From Plakobranchus ocellatus (lineage: Eukaryota > Mollusca > Gastropoda > Plakobranchidae): a DNA stretch of 29,861 nt. A program made the position numbers and the translations under genes. The DNA is taken from the NCBI GenBank assembly GCA_019648995.1, contig BLXT01007928.1, positions 3,199,604 to 3,229,464 of the forward strand. The letters run 5' to 3'. This document shows, piece by piece, positions 1-10,859 of the stretch (position 1 is its first letter; every line of letters starts with the position of its first letter). Under the pieces are notes generated by a model, which was not told where the DNA came from, ran no database searches, and saw nothing but the letters and a program-made list of their open reading frames with translations.

Positions 1-1539
1 ACTGATACCTCTTTCCTCTGGGGGTATTCCTATCACGTACGGGTGTGTTTGGTTGCGAGTTTGTTCGTATTTGTTGATCAGTCGTAGTTTGGGAGTGAGA
101 CTGTGAAGACGTGTTTTAAACCTTCACTATTTTTACTATAGCTTTACTGCATGAAATTCGTACTATTACAATCCATATTAATCTGTATACTCGTTGTGTC
201 TTTATATTCAATAAACTCGGCTGTCTAAACATTTGGCTTAATTCAGTGCTTCAAATACATGTTATCGTCTTTAACCATATAAACGACACAACAGAAAGGT
301 CTGTTAACAAGTTACACATTGTAGGTAGGCAATCTTCTTCTTTAAACAGGCTGGGTTGAAAGATATGCAAACACAAAATCATCAGTCAGCGCAACAGCAA
401 CATCAAAGTAGAGCATGTAATTTTGTCTGATTAGCTCACTATATAAAAAAATGTGTCTTTTGCCTTAAAATTTAACAAGAAAGATCATTTATTAGAACTG
501 TAAAAACTCAGTCAGAGAGTGTGTGACAAAAATGGTTGCTGTGAATTTAGTCTAGGTCTAAACTCGAAGTGGCTGATTTTTTTATTTAGACATGTTTACT
601 TGTAATATTCAAGTTCTAAATTGGCCATGGCTACGGTGATATTACTTTGGCAGTACTAGTACTATTTTTATCTTTGTTTATCTTCTTAGATCAAAGGATT
701 TTTAGGTTTTCGAATCTAAACAAAAAAAACCATTGTTTACAGGAAATTGCTAGATTATAACCTAGAGATCAGAAAGCTTGGGATGCCACTTGACACTTCA
801 GGTATTGGGAAGGGGTGAAGAGTATTTGATTAGTCAATATTTTTAGTTTGCTGTGTTTTTATAAGACAGTAACTTCTAGTTTTTTCTGAAAAGAGATCTT
901 TGTAAAGTACTGACCCAATTAGCTTGTGTATAAAACAGCTAGTATTTTCTGGAAGCTGCAAGCAGCGGGTATAACAAGATGGTCAACAGATAATGCAAGA
1001 TATTGCTGTGAGACAGATTGCATATGTAAGTAAACTTGTAGATTTATAAGATCTTGGAAATTGACACTGCTGCTCTGAAATTTTCATCCAGTTTTTGGCA
1101 AGACTACGAATGATTTCTGTTCTTTACTCTATTTAGCAGAATTTCTTTAGAAATGAAAAGATACACTTCAATATCACTCATAAGTCAGGAGGTCTCAATT
1201 TCATGATCAACACATTTCATTAATATTTCAAAAAGAATGATTGATATATTATACACATGTCTATGAAATCACGTAGCTTTCTTTCAAAATTGTTTAACAG
1301 GCTTCACATGCCAATTACAACTAAGGCTGCAAATTCTTGTTGCTATGTAGCTGAACAATTCTGATGGCCCAAATCAAAGCTCCATATAAATTGTTACAAA
1401 AGCCTTGTTTTACCGTCTAGCATTTCATATATTTGATATCATATGATACATGATTAAAAAAAAAAAACATTTGCTATGCAGTATGTTGAAACCTTCTCGT
1501 CCTTAGAGTAAAAAAGCAGTAATTCCACAACATGCAAAC
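1..1539. other. Left flank, no supported gene
   Basis: No exon is convincing here. If NEDD1 continues, this is its next intron, because the last exon found (ending at 1540) closes with a GTTTGC donor. A plus-strand AATAAA lies near 209. A pyrimidine-rich plus-strand acceptor precedes a short Gln-rich open stretch at 345-429. Neither is enough to call a gene. Confidence 0.5.
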
Positions 1540-1646
1540 CTTTGTAAGAAAAGAGTCACTGCCCAATATTGAGGCAGCTCTGTCGCCACCTGTGCTATTC
1601 ATACTCAGCGAGTTGTCCATTTTGACTGGTGAGAAAAGCTCATGTG
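1540..1646 (-). CDS. NEDD1: NEDD1 exon 11 (last exon recognised)
   Basis: 107 nt, completing codon 423 and giving residues 424-458. The peptide contains HELFSPVKMDNSLSM; human NEDD1 has a comparable MFSP motif in its linker. The acceptor is TTTACCCAACAG and the donor GTTTGC. The exon ends on a codon boundary, so the gene must continue to the left. Confidence 0.78.
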
Positions 1647-4600
1647 CTGTTGGGTAAAGATAGATATACATTTTTACACACAAAATAGCAAGAAAAAATA
1701 AGTCCAAGACTAACAAAAATTTTTATTTAAAAATGTGGCATGTGCAATAAAAATTTCTTTGAAAGATCAATTTGAAACAACTGTGTTTCTGCAGACAGGA
1801 AAAGATATATATTTTTTTCCACAATTTTTCCTAATTACTTCAATAACTCAATGTTTTCTGCCTTCTTTTCTCCTCCCTTTTCTTTTATTATTTGAACAGT
1901 AAGACAGCCATTCACTTCACTTTCTAAAATCAGTAAAGCAATAAAGTGGTGTCTGTCCCTTCCTACTGATTTATCTTTTAGGGTTGAAAAGCAATCGCAA
2001 ACTTAATTGGTAAAGCATGGATCTGACAATCTCTGTGACCAGTAAAGTCACAATGACATTGCCCTCAACATCCTCTCTCTAGCCAAGAGTGAACAGATGT
2101 AGCTATGGTGTTGTATGTATAAGGTGTAGCTTCTACAGAATACATTAAACAAAAACAAAGTAGGTGCCCATAATGAAAATTTTGAGAAATCATATAGAAA
2201 GTGAAATACAGGAAAATTCGGGCAGGCATTCTTGGAAACAAAATTTTTAGTTAAAGAATTTCCCCGCTATAATTTTTTCTTTACATCACACATCAATATT
2301 GTCATGTCCTCTGTTCTGTAAAATTAACTATGGAAACAATGAAGGCGAAACGTTTTAATGTACTGCTGTTTTGTTAACTTTTTGTTGAATATTCGTTAAA
2401 GTAGGTGGTTGTTCTTTATTTTACTCAGAAATTGTATGAAAACTCAAAACCCCGCTTTGAAAATTTTATTTTTAAAAATTACGCTTTAACTTAGATAATT
2501 CCTGTTCATAATTACATAATTTAAGTTACCAAAAAATCCAAAGCTTCAAGGAATTGGTGGCAAAACAAAAACTCACTTGCTCCTCCCACACTATCCAATG
2601 CAAATGCATCAAAACTGACATGGCCTACTGGTCTATCATTCCACTGGGTGTCAGGTATAGAATTATTGCTTTTATTTCCTGTGATAAGAACAAAATACAA
2701 ACATGGGTTCTAGTTTTAAAAAAAGTAAGGAAGAGCCAAATTCAGCTACGATGCTAAAATGTTACTTACTTGTCATGGAAGAATTTTTTCAAAATTACGC
2801 AACAAGCTTTTGTGACTGACTGATTTTATCTCATATTAAAGCAAAGCTTTAAAACATGATAAAAGCATAAAATAATTAATTCAGTTGTTTCCTTCTCAAA
2901 TTTGTGAAAATGTGAAATAGACATTTTTAAAAATAAAAATATGAAAACATCATAAAAAAAAATGTTTAAAAGGCACTTATTTTGTCCCAAGTATAAATTA
3001 AAAAAAAAACATGTATGTATGAAATCTTGTGACATATTTTTTCCTGCCAAGAAATAAACTGTTTTGATGGTTGAAACTAGAAAGGACTAGATTTAATTCT
3101 GAGCTATGACATCCATATATATTTGGCACAATTCAATTTTCAGTCATATCTTCATGGTTTTTTTTTAAATAAATGAATATTCTTTCAGCACAATGTGATG
3201 TTTTCCAGAGTTTTAAAATTTTAACCTTTGACAGAGGTACAAGCAATCAAAGTATCAACTCAATTGACTTAAAGTTTTATTTCAAACCAGGCTTGCAAAA
3301 TGCCAGTGAAAATTCTATGGTGTCACACAATGTAAACAGTGCACTCTTTATAATTCAAAAGGCTATGACACTTGCATCAAATTCAGGGAAAGTCACAATA
3401 ACAAGGAACAAAACTGAAAACTGGCAAATCCTGCTCTGTAATCTCACACTCAATGCCAAAGGCAAGGGCCTACGAGGCATGCAGAGAAAAGTAAAATACC
3501 CTGATAAGAAATATTTCAAAAGTATCAAGTTTGGAGAGCTAGAAAGATGAAAAAATCAGAAACTGCCTCAATTGATGTGGGTTGGGCAATCTATCGACAT
3601 GCCTAGCTTTGTTCAGAATTTTCACTTGTAATCCAGGCTAGCCTTCCAATGAATTCTTTCAGTTTCATCAGAGGAATAAAGCAGGCAAGCCTGAGAAATA
3701 AGACATTGTAGTAAGCACTCTGAAGTCAAAGAATCACACACCAAGACAAACTTTTAGTTTCAGTTCTTCATAAGACTAGAGAGGTAAGAATGTAGTCTTC
3801 ATTTGGTCTCCTTTTTTTTCATCAACTATGCCCTTGCCTCATACTTAACAGGTGAAAACAATCTATGTTGAACAGACCCACATTTTGGCAATGGAAGGAC
3901 ATAATGACTAGGCATTCTAAGCATATTTCTATACCTCAAACCAGTTACGAAAAATAAGTCTAGCACAATGGCGATAAAAAAAAAAAACAACAAATGTTCG
4001 AAAAAATAAAGAAGACATGAAATGGAACTTTAAACTACGTCAAATTAAATTGAGTGTGCTGTGCTGTTATGTAAATTTTGTTTCGATGTATTACCATATG
4101 CAAGAGGAGAAATGATATCCACATCTGACTTGGAAAGTGTTGTTCTGGGAGAGTGATAGGCTGGAATACACAAAAAAAAACCCCAACTTTTTATTAAAAA
4201 AAACAAAAAACGCATATATATAAAAAAAAATTAATACTGGAAAGGTAAGGACAATTTATATTTGTATCATTTGACTAGTCCACTAGTAGATCAGACTAGA
4301 CATTGTGGGTAGGTTTAAAGTTGTTACAAAATGGCTCTAGCAAATTTCAGTGTGTTAATCCGTGCACCACCTAATCTTCCCAGTTGAAGAAATAATCACT
4401 GACACCTATAAAATAACTCAGCATTTGAACCATTGTAATCTATAAAAAGCAATTCATAAAGGCACAACAACTATTCCTATGCCAGTACTTGTCTTGATCA
4501 AAGAAATTTTAAGTGAGGGCCAATTTTAAAAAAAAAAACGAAAAAGCAAAAGGAAAAAATATTTTCACAATTTATTTCCCAGTGCTAAACTTTTAAGATC

Positions 4601-7600
4601 TCTACCTGAGCTGCCGTTCATCAGGTTTGATTCTCCAGGAGACACTGGAAGTTGTCGCCTCAAACTTTCTGATATGGAATGAGATGAGGAAGTTGAGTCA
4701 ATCTTTCTAGGCTCCTGGAAGCAAAAATGACTCATATCAAACCTTTCCCTAGAACAGGGAAATCTTGTTCAAATAATATGTTTTGAGCAAAAAAGAAAAG
4801 GAATAAAAGATTTTTTTTTACCATGGTCATGAATAATTTTTTTTTTTTGCTCACACTATTTATCAAACTAAACAAAGAAATGAAATGATTTATACCCATT
4901 ATTCACAAACTGCAGAGCCATTCCAGTATGTAGCATATTATCTGAATGTCTGTATTGATTTGTGCTTTCACTTTGCCAGCTTCAGCAACTGTTGTCCTTA
5001 TTTTATGATCTATCCCAATATCTAAATTCACTATCTGTTTTGAATTTTGTCTTCACCAACCTTTCATGTCTTTTCAAGTGCCTGAAATTTTTTGTTTATC
5101 TCAGAAGAAGATGAATAAACTTTTCAAATTACTTGCTAGTAAGTAAGCATCCTCTTATATTTAATCTCTGCTCTGACTTTCTGCAGTGCTTCATTTTATG
5201 GCCTTGGTTTACAAACTTCAGCTGCATTGTATATTTTGACGTCACAGCATATTTCTTACTCTACAACTTTGTTCCCTCATTTTGCAAGCCATTTTGTAAT
5301 GTCCTTGCTTTCTTTTTCATTACATTTCCCAAAAATTCATGATTATCCACGTCTTTTTTTTTTTTAAATAAAGCATCAATTTTTGTTTTTTCGTACCCAC
5401 ATTCATGAGTGTGTTTGACGATTTCTCAGATGTATAATGCCAAATGTATGTGTTCCATTTCAGGCAAGTGTTCAAACAAAACATTCTGACCTAGATGTTG
5501 TCCAAACTTTTACAATTTTTTTTCTCTTCAATACTTACACTTTGCTTTTGAAAAACTGTACTGTCATGGTTCAAAAAGCTTGAAATTTTCATTTTTGAGT
5601 TACTTGAATACCAATGGTTACACAATGAATGCAACTAAGAGGAAGGGCAAAATCTTTATTCTTTGTCAACTACTTTAAATCTTATAGGTTTCTCTACAAA
5701 TCCAAGTCTACAATAATTACTCACAGATCTACTACTGTGACTTTCTACACTTTTCTGATTTACAATTTAGCTTTGATGGTCAATTTTTATGAACATATCC
5801 ATAATTAATACTTTCTTCAATGTTTGCTGTTATTGTTATAACTTCACACAAAAATATTAGTCTCTCTGAAATGCCATTCCACACACACCCTGTTCTAAAT
5901 AACCATTTTCAATCCACAGAGGGCTACAAATCGATTCAAAAGATATACATTACAAGTGTTGCTACTTATTAAAATAACAATGTGATCTTTAAAATTGGAA
6001 CTTTGATTTTTATCAAAGCAAAGCTGACATTTTTTCTTTGATTGTTGTAAACCATTTGCCTTTTCCAGCTATGAATGTATTCATAGTACAGTTAGTGTTT
6101 GTCACATTATTGAACTCACTCTAATAGTCTCATATGATGCTACTTTCATTCAAGTCAACCTTTAGTACATTATTTGATTCACACTAATCTAAACAGACCT
6201 TTCTGACAAATGACAAACGTTTGACTGATGACCGGTGGGCAGGGAAGCTAAACACAGGAGTGGATGACTGTCGCATGTCATACAGCAACACCTGACCTCT
6301 GATGGTTCCCACAGCTACGGTGGCACCATCATGCAAAACATCAACACAAGTCAGTGGATGGTCAGCCACGATGGTCTTTATTGAGCTGACAAACAGAAAA
6401 AATCAAAGGAAAATCAAAGCAGTCCAGAATCATCAGCATTGATCAACTCATTCATAAATCTCACTAGCATCATTACGCTTTTTTTTTTTTTCAAACTAAC
6501 ATTTCATATATTTTCTCATAAATTTGTATTTTTAACTTCTGCAGTGAACAACAAAATCTTCTTGTATCAGCAATTCTAGCATGCGACAAAAAAAAAACTG
6601 TACCCCAAAATTTTGTATTTTTTTTCGCTCTTTGTCTAAGTTTCTTCCACACGATTAATTGTGTTCAGCATTATGAAATAATGTCTCAAGAGTTTTAACA
6701 CACCAAAAACATAAGCCACTTACGTTTTGCTTTGAATATCATAGAAGACAGCCCTTTTGTCAAGCCCAACGCTGACCATAAAGATGTCGTTGATAGGAGA
6801 GAAAGCCACATCCTTGGCCGATGCATGATGGGTTTTGTCAAAATTGCGGATCAGACGCCGCGTGTTGGTGTCCCACAAGTTCACCGCTCCATCGTCAGAT
6901 GTGGCCACTAACATGGCTTTTTTGTATGGGTTGTATTTGAGTTGCTGAATGGCCTTAGAGGCACAGCAGAGAAAAATAAGTAAGACAAAAATTAGGGCAA
7001 TAGCTGTGAAAAATTTCCATATTCATTTACTTCCTGATAATTTTAGAAGGAAGGAGAATAATTGGGAGCTTGAAATTCATCAGAAGTTCATCATGACTTA
7101 CACATTGCAAAGAATACACAGCCAGTAGTGAAAATGTACTTTTATTCTCATAAAGCAATGTAAGGCATTTACACATAATTATATCTCATCGTTCATGAAT
7201 TTTTACAACAACAGTGTATCACCAACTGTATTTCCTGATCTTAACATTCTTAACTTATATTACTCAACAACAGCTTTTGAATTCAATAATGAGATTTTTC
7301 ATTAAAAAAAAAAAAAAAACAGTTTTGAGGATTAAAGAAGTCATGCCAAAATATTTTCACACCACAGTCTTGTTGCTTTGATAAAACATCTCAAATCCTC
7401 CATGGTGAGAAAATTAATATTTTTGAATGAACAAATTACCTGAATGGATTGAGTAACCAAAGGGCTGCTGGCTTGATTTGATACAATGTTGTACAGAATG
7501 ATCTCCCCATTTTTTGCACCTGCTGCTATACAATTGTTATTCCAGTTCCATCGCACAGATGTAACAGGTGACTTCTGATTCTAAAGGCCAGGGAAAAGTT

Positions 7601-9143
7601 TCAAAAATCATGAATACAAAAAAAAATGAGTTGTACATGCTTTGACATAATTTCAATGCTACATGGCCTATCTTAAGAAATCATGTTTGAAAGAAATAAA
7701 AACAAACATGATATAGTTTTATTATACACGCGTATACCATAAAATATCACAAATACAAATAAAAAGGGAATTTTTCGGTAGTCTACTTTTTCCACAAATA
7801 CTTTTACTCGCAAAGAAAATTTAAATATTGTAAATTGCAATCTTTTCAGAAGACAGTTGACATCATTTTCACAACTAAGACAATTAAAATTTATATATAA
7901 GAATTTGACCTTTCCATTGTTTTCCCTGATGATGCATACATTTTTCAAAGTTTGCATGAACACAGTTACGATTGAAAAACAAAAAAAAAAAGCCAACAAA
8001 CCGTGTATGACTTTGAGATTGATTTACTCTTCTGGTCATACAAATGAAGTGATCCATCGACACAGCCGCACAGCAAGAACCTTGATTCAGAATTGAAGTC
8101 AAGGCACAAGCACTCTGACTGGAAAAAGCAAAAACAGTAGTAACGTTTCGTATCACCTCAAAATGAGAGGTTTTATGTAGCAGAGAAGCCATTTAAGTTT
8201 GGGTAAAATAGAGACAATAATTCTTAGTGCTTTTTCTTTTGATGTATGACTAAGCTTGGAGCTTCTTTGTAACTTTTATAACATTGGGCAAGGACAGGAA
8301 AGAAGGACTGTGCTCCTGAGAATGCATAATAACCGAAAACCCAGAGATCCACGGCCACTTTGGCCACAAAATGTATCACATTTATTTTATATCAGCATAA
8401 TTACTACAGTTATCTGACGATAGAAACCTAACAAAAGGCTCATAACTGCAAGCAAGATATATTATACCATTACAATACAGTTCTTCAAAGGATTTGGATC
8501 ACCAAGTTAAGATACATGAAAGTATTGTACTTGCTCTGACTTATTGGAAAAGTCTAACAATATGGAAATACAGCTAAATCTTCTTACTGGTAGTTGAAAA
8601 GACTGTGATGGGACAGATAAAGTGGCCTTTGTACTTCTCACATGCACAGTTGTGTCTGAGCTACTGCAACACGCTATTGCGTGACCTGCAATTGAAATTC
8701 ATAACAAGCTGATATCAATATCAAATTTGAAACATACTCGTCAAAATCAGTTTCACCAAAAGACCAATTTGATCTTTGCTACAAACATACACACACACAC
8801 CTGCTTGCAGGGATGCACGCACACATATACACACACACAAACAAGCACACAAAGTTGAACTTAAAAAGTATGTAAAATTTTTTTTATGCAACAGCAAGGA
8901 CCAATGGCTGTAATATCACAGCCAAGTTTTAACATCAAATTTTCACAAATTTTAAGACATAATTTTTTTTAAAATTCTAAAATAGAGAATAACAGGAAAA
9001 AAATGGTGATGAGTAAACATACCATCATGGCTCCAGGTTAGGTCAGTGACAGATCCTTCATAGGGATTAAACTGCTCTAAGACCTTAAATGTTGGAACTT
9101 CCCAAATCTTGGCCTCGTCTCCAAGGGTTGCTAAACTTGTCAT
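1540..9143 (-). CDS. NEDD1: NEDD1-like WD40 protein, gamma-tubulin ring complex targeting factor (11 exons, 3'-partial)
   Basis: NEDD1 recruits the gamma-tubulin ring complex to centrosomes and spindles, using an N-terminal WD40 propeller and a C-terminal helical gamma-tubulin-binding region. Eleven minus-strand exons join with consistent phases: 9143-9023, 8685-8588, 8118-8002, 7580-7440, 6953-6724, 6385-6199, 5634-5539, 4714-4606, 4160-4095, 2678-2577 and 1646-1540. They total 1374 nt, or 458 codons. WD-type strand ends are visible at residues 12-14 (KIW), 98-101 (HLYD), 139-143 (IILYN), 183-188 (VNLWDT), 229-232 (FYDI) and 269-273 (LLYDM). GLDKR (222-226), HDGAT and AVGTIRG match NEDD1 more specifically than generic WD40 proteins. 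Residues 299-458 are a Ser-rich linker with a FSPVK motif. Human NEDD1 is about 660 aa, so roughly 200 C-terminal residues are missing and are presumably off the left edge. The Met at 9143 is chosen because an acceptor lies just upstream (at 9158 or 9151); a few N-terminal residues from an earlier exon cannot be excluded. Confidence 0.92.
2577..2678 (-). CDS. NEDD1: NEDD1 exon 10
   Basis: 102 nt, phase 1 to 1, residues 389-422. The peptide contains NSIPDTQWNDRPVGHVSF. The acceptor is TTATCACAG and the donor GTGAGT. It fits between exons 9 and 11 without breaking the frame. Confidence 0.75.
4095..4160 (-). CDS. NEDD1: NEDD1 exon 9
   Basis: 66 nt, phase 1 to 1, residues 367-388. The peptide contains SKSDVDIISPLAY. 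It is preceded by a T-rich tract ending in TTCCAG, and the donor is GTAATA. Confidence 0.78.
4606..4714 (-). CDS. NEDD1: NEDD1 exon 8 (Ser-rich linker)
   Basis: 109 nt, residues 331-366 plus one base. The peptide begins EPRKIDSTSSSHSISES and is Ser-rich, like the middle of NEDD1. The acceptor is GCTTCCAG and the donor GTAGAG. Confidence 0.8.
4943..5021 (-). mobile_element. Possible tiny non-LTR retrotransposon relic in the NEDD1 intron
   Basis: The minus strand is open through GIDHKIRTTVAEAGKVKA, which resembles the region downstream of the reverse transcriptase core in several LINE families (pattern E/K-I-R-x-R-I/V-x-x-A). It is very short and has no other support. Confidence 0.28.
5539..5634 (-). 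CDS. NEDD1: NEDD1 exon 7 (linker, candidate)
   Basis: 96 nt, open in the required phase (0 to 0), giving 32 residues that end DSTVFQKQS. The acceptor tract TTGCCCTTCCTCTTAG is strong and the donor GTAAGT is consensus. The sequence follows the propeller and has no clear motif, so it is called from splice sites and phase only. Confidence 0.68.
6199..6385 (-). CDS. NEDD1: NEDD1 exon 6
   Basis: 187 nt, completing codon 236 and giving residues 237-298. It holds the last blade: ADHPLTCVDVLHDGATVAVG, RGQVLLYDM and FPAHRSSVK. The acceptor is TTTGTCAG; the donor GTCTGT is weaker than the others but keeps the frame open into the next exon. Confidence 0.93.
6724..6953 (-). CDS. NEDD1: NEDD1 exon 5
   Basis: 230 nt, residues 160-235 plus two bases of codon 236. 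It holds two blades: VATSDDGAVNLWDT and AFSPINDIFMVSVGLDKRAV. The acceptor is CTCTAAG and the donor GTAAGT. Confidence 0.95.
7440..7580 (-). CDS. NEDD1: NEDD1 exon 4
   Basis: 141 nt, whole codons, residues 113-159, with SVRWNWNNNCIAAG and GEIILYN typical of the NEDD1 propeller. The acceptor is CCTTTAG and the donor GTAATT. Confidence 0.93.
8002..8118 (-). CDS. NEDD1: NEDD1 exon 3
   Basis: 117 nt, whole codons, residues 74-112. It contains a blade ending DGSLHLYDQKSK. The acceptor is TTTTTCCAG and the donor GTTTGT. Confidence 0.9.
8588..8685 (-). CDS. NEDD1: NEDD1 exon 2
   Basis: 98 nt, entering after one base and leaving at a codon boundary; residues 41-73. The peptide GHAIACCSSSDTTVHV forms the second half of propeller blade 1 into blade 2. 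The acceptor is TTGCAG and the donor GTAAGA. Confidence 0.88.
8788..8851. repeat. (CA)n microsatellite, interrupted
   Basis: Two CA runs are separated by a short unique stretch, inside the intron between NEDD1 exons 1 and 2. Confidence 0.85.
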
Positions 9144-9157
9144 CTTCAGTCTATTAT
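9023..9157 (-). CDS. NEDD1: NEDD1 exon 1 (first coding exon)
   Basis: Coding starts at ATG 9143-9141 and gives residues 1-40 plus one base of codon 41; the peptide opens MTSLATLGDEAKIWEV. A T-rich tract ending in GATAG gives an acceptor at 9159-9158, so the exon could begin at 9157 with untranslated bases; AATAG at 9152-9151 is an alternative. The donor is GTATGT at 9022. This exon lies partly inside the duplicated block. Confidence 0.88.
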
Positions 9158-9887
9158 CTATCACAAAAAAAACAAAAAAAAAAATGGGTATACAATAAAT
9201 GATAAAAAAGAGAATTAATATTTTTTTGTATTCACTCTGAAGCACACTTTAAGTCAGAGTACAAATGGCATTTTAAAAGTTTTATAGCCTTGCAATGTGG
9301 GCAATGTAGTAGAGGTAGACAGAGAATAACTTTTATTTAAAGTCTTAAGTCATGGGCAATAGGCAAGGATAGCAAAAACAACTTTATAAGGTCAACAGTG
9401 AAGGAACATGATCTCTAATATGCTCCAGACAGAGCACCTACAAAATAATGTGGGCAATTTGAATTACTTCAAGCGTGTCTAGCCTTAAAAATAACTTTGA
9501 GAGAAACATATGCAAAAACAAGGAGAATACTAAAAAATTGAGGAATAACCTGAAGATGATAAAGCTGATATTGGTTCACAAAAAACACGATTAAAAAATT
9601 TAAATGTTTGTTCAAAATCATTGAGGCATATATCTAGGATGAGGAAGAGTGTAGAGAAAATGCTTTCATATGATAGCAAGTTCAGGGCACAACATTCATG
9701 AAGTCAAGGCTGTGTCATATCATTGTCAAACTCTCCCTAACTTACAATTCAGCATTACAATTCAAATATTACCCTAAATGAACAGATTCTACAAAAAAAA
9801 AAAAAAAAATTGGTCTCATATCTGATTTAAAAATTCACTTGTCATGATAATTCAGTAATTTTTGATTGCTTATTTCAATATTGCTAT
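9122..9887. repeat. Copy A of the 765-bp duplicated block
   Basis: This matches 10701-11465 in the same orientation, with about 25-30 single-base and short-indel differences (roughly 96% identity by eye). It spans the start of NEDD1 exon 1 and its upstream intron. It ends at ...ATTGCTAT, where the gypsy-like fragment begins. Allelic duplication by the assembler is likelier than a genomic tandem copy; see findings. Confidence 0.92.
9281..9395 (+). mobile_element. LINE 3'-end relic (copy A)
   Basis: The plus strand shows a degenerate SRGRQRI-type tail of a non-LTR retrotransposon. A 22-base stretch at 9308-9329 is identical to the reverse complement of 29427-29448 in the relic at the right edge, so the two belong to one family. 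The reading frame is broken. Confidence 0.65.
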
Positions 9888-10563
9888 TGTTGTGTGATTG
9901 ATTTGGAATGGCATGATGTGAAGACCTGTGATTGCAATGGGGAAAGCTTTGACATCTTTATCCTCTGTTTGGGCCTTAGCCATTGCATCATAGTCTATGC
10001 CTAGGATGAAATTGCTGAGGGCAGCGCGTAACAGACAGTCTGCAACCACTTTTGATTTTCCGGAAACGTGCCTGATGTCTGTTGAGAACTCCGATATGAA
10101 AGCAAGGTGACGTTGTTGGCGTGATGTCCATGGATCGGAGAGTTTGGACATAGCGCCAATGAGAGGTTTGTGGTCAGTGTATGCAGTAAATAACCGTCCC
10201 TCTAAGAAGAACCTGAAGTGTCTGATTGCTAGGTAAAGCCCTAACAGCTCTCGATCAAATGTGCTATACTTCTGTTCTGGGGAGCGCAGCCGTTTGCTGA
10301 AGAACGCAAGAGGCTGTCACACGCCTTGTACACACTGTTCCAGTACAGCTCCAACCGCATCTTCAGAGGCGTCTGTGGTAAGGGAGATCTGTGCGTTGGG
10401 TTTGGGGTGGCTGAGCATGGTGGCTTCCGCCAAGGCTGATTTACAGGATGTGAAAGCATTGTCCATTTCTGTTGTCCAGTTGATGAGTTGGCGAGGTTGT
10501 GGCTTGCGAAGTGCATCGTGAAGTGGAAGAAGAAGCAATGCAGCATAGGGAATGAACCTGTGA
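9888..10563 (-). mobile_element. Ty3/gypsy pol fragment (RT end, RNase H, start of connection)
   Basis: Read on the minus strand, one frame carries the end of reverse transcriptase (RFIPYAALLLLPLHDALR-like), then RNase H (LTTDASEDAVGAVLEQ, FDRELLGLYLAI, AYTDHKPL, SDPWTSRQQRHLAF, HVSGKSKVVADCL), then the beginning of the linker to integrase. A single in-frame TGA at 10319-10317 interrupts RNase H, so this copy is inactive. No LTR is seen. The left end stops abruptly against host sequence and the right end runs into the N gap. The family is Ty3/gypsy (Metaviridae) retrotransposons; the lineage is not determined. Confidence 0.93.
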
Positions 10564-10700
10564 NNNNNNNNNNNNNNNNNNNNNNNNNNNNNNNNNNNNN
10601 NNNNNNNNNNNNNNNNNNNNNNNNNNNNNNNNNNNNNNNNNNNNNNNNNNNNNNNNNNNNNNNNNNNNNNNNNNNNNNNNNNNNNNNNNNNNNNNNNNNN
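10564..10700. other. Assembly gap (137 N)
   Basis: Run of undetermined bases. The true gap size is unknown. The sequence to the right restarts inside the block already seen at 9122. Confidence 1.
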
Positions 10701-10736
10701 CAAGGGTTGCTAAACTGGTCATCTTCAGTCTATTAT
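10701..10736 (-). pseudogene. Truncated second copy of NEDD1 exon 1
   Basis: The start codon (10722-10720) and the first seven codons (MTSLATL) are present with the same upstream acceptor, but the exon is cut by the N gap. It is most likely the other allele rather than a true paralogous exon. Confidence 0.8.
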
Positions 10737-10859
10737 CTATCACAAAAAAAAAAAAAAAAAATGGATATACAATAAATGACAAAAAAAGAGAATTAATATT
10801 TTTTTGTGTTCAATCTGAAGCACACTTTAAGTCAGAGTACAAATGGCATTTTCAAAGTT

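Noticed and set aside
908..1075. Minus-strand open stretch with DLINLQV, considered as a NEDD1 C-terminal exon
   Set aside because: Only a seven-residue resemblance to the conserved helix. The acceptor tract is weak, no consensus donor follows, and the residues before and after do not match the family.
3173..3550. 125-codon plus-strand open frame
   Set aside because: No domain, no splice context and composition like the surrounding intron. It lies inside the minus-strand NEDD1 gene between exons 9 and 10. The minus strand there also has no phase-compatible exon (the acceptors at about 3478 and 3538 lead to early stops).
7673..8192. Overlapping open frames on both strands around 7.7-8.2 kb
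   Set aside because: These are shadows of NEDD1 exon 3 and the T-rich intron; only the exon frame matches a WD40 blade.
10241..10546. Alternative frames over the gypsy fragment
   Set aside because: Only one minus-strand frame matches RNase H; the others are shadows.
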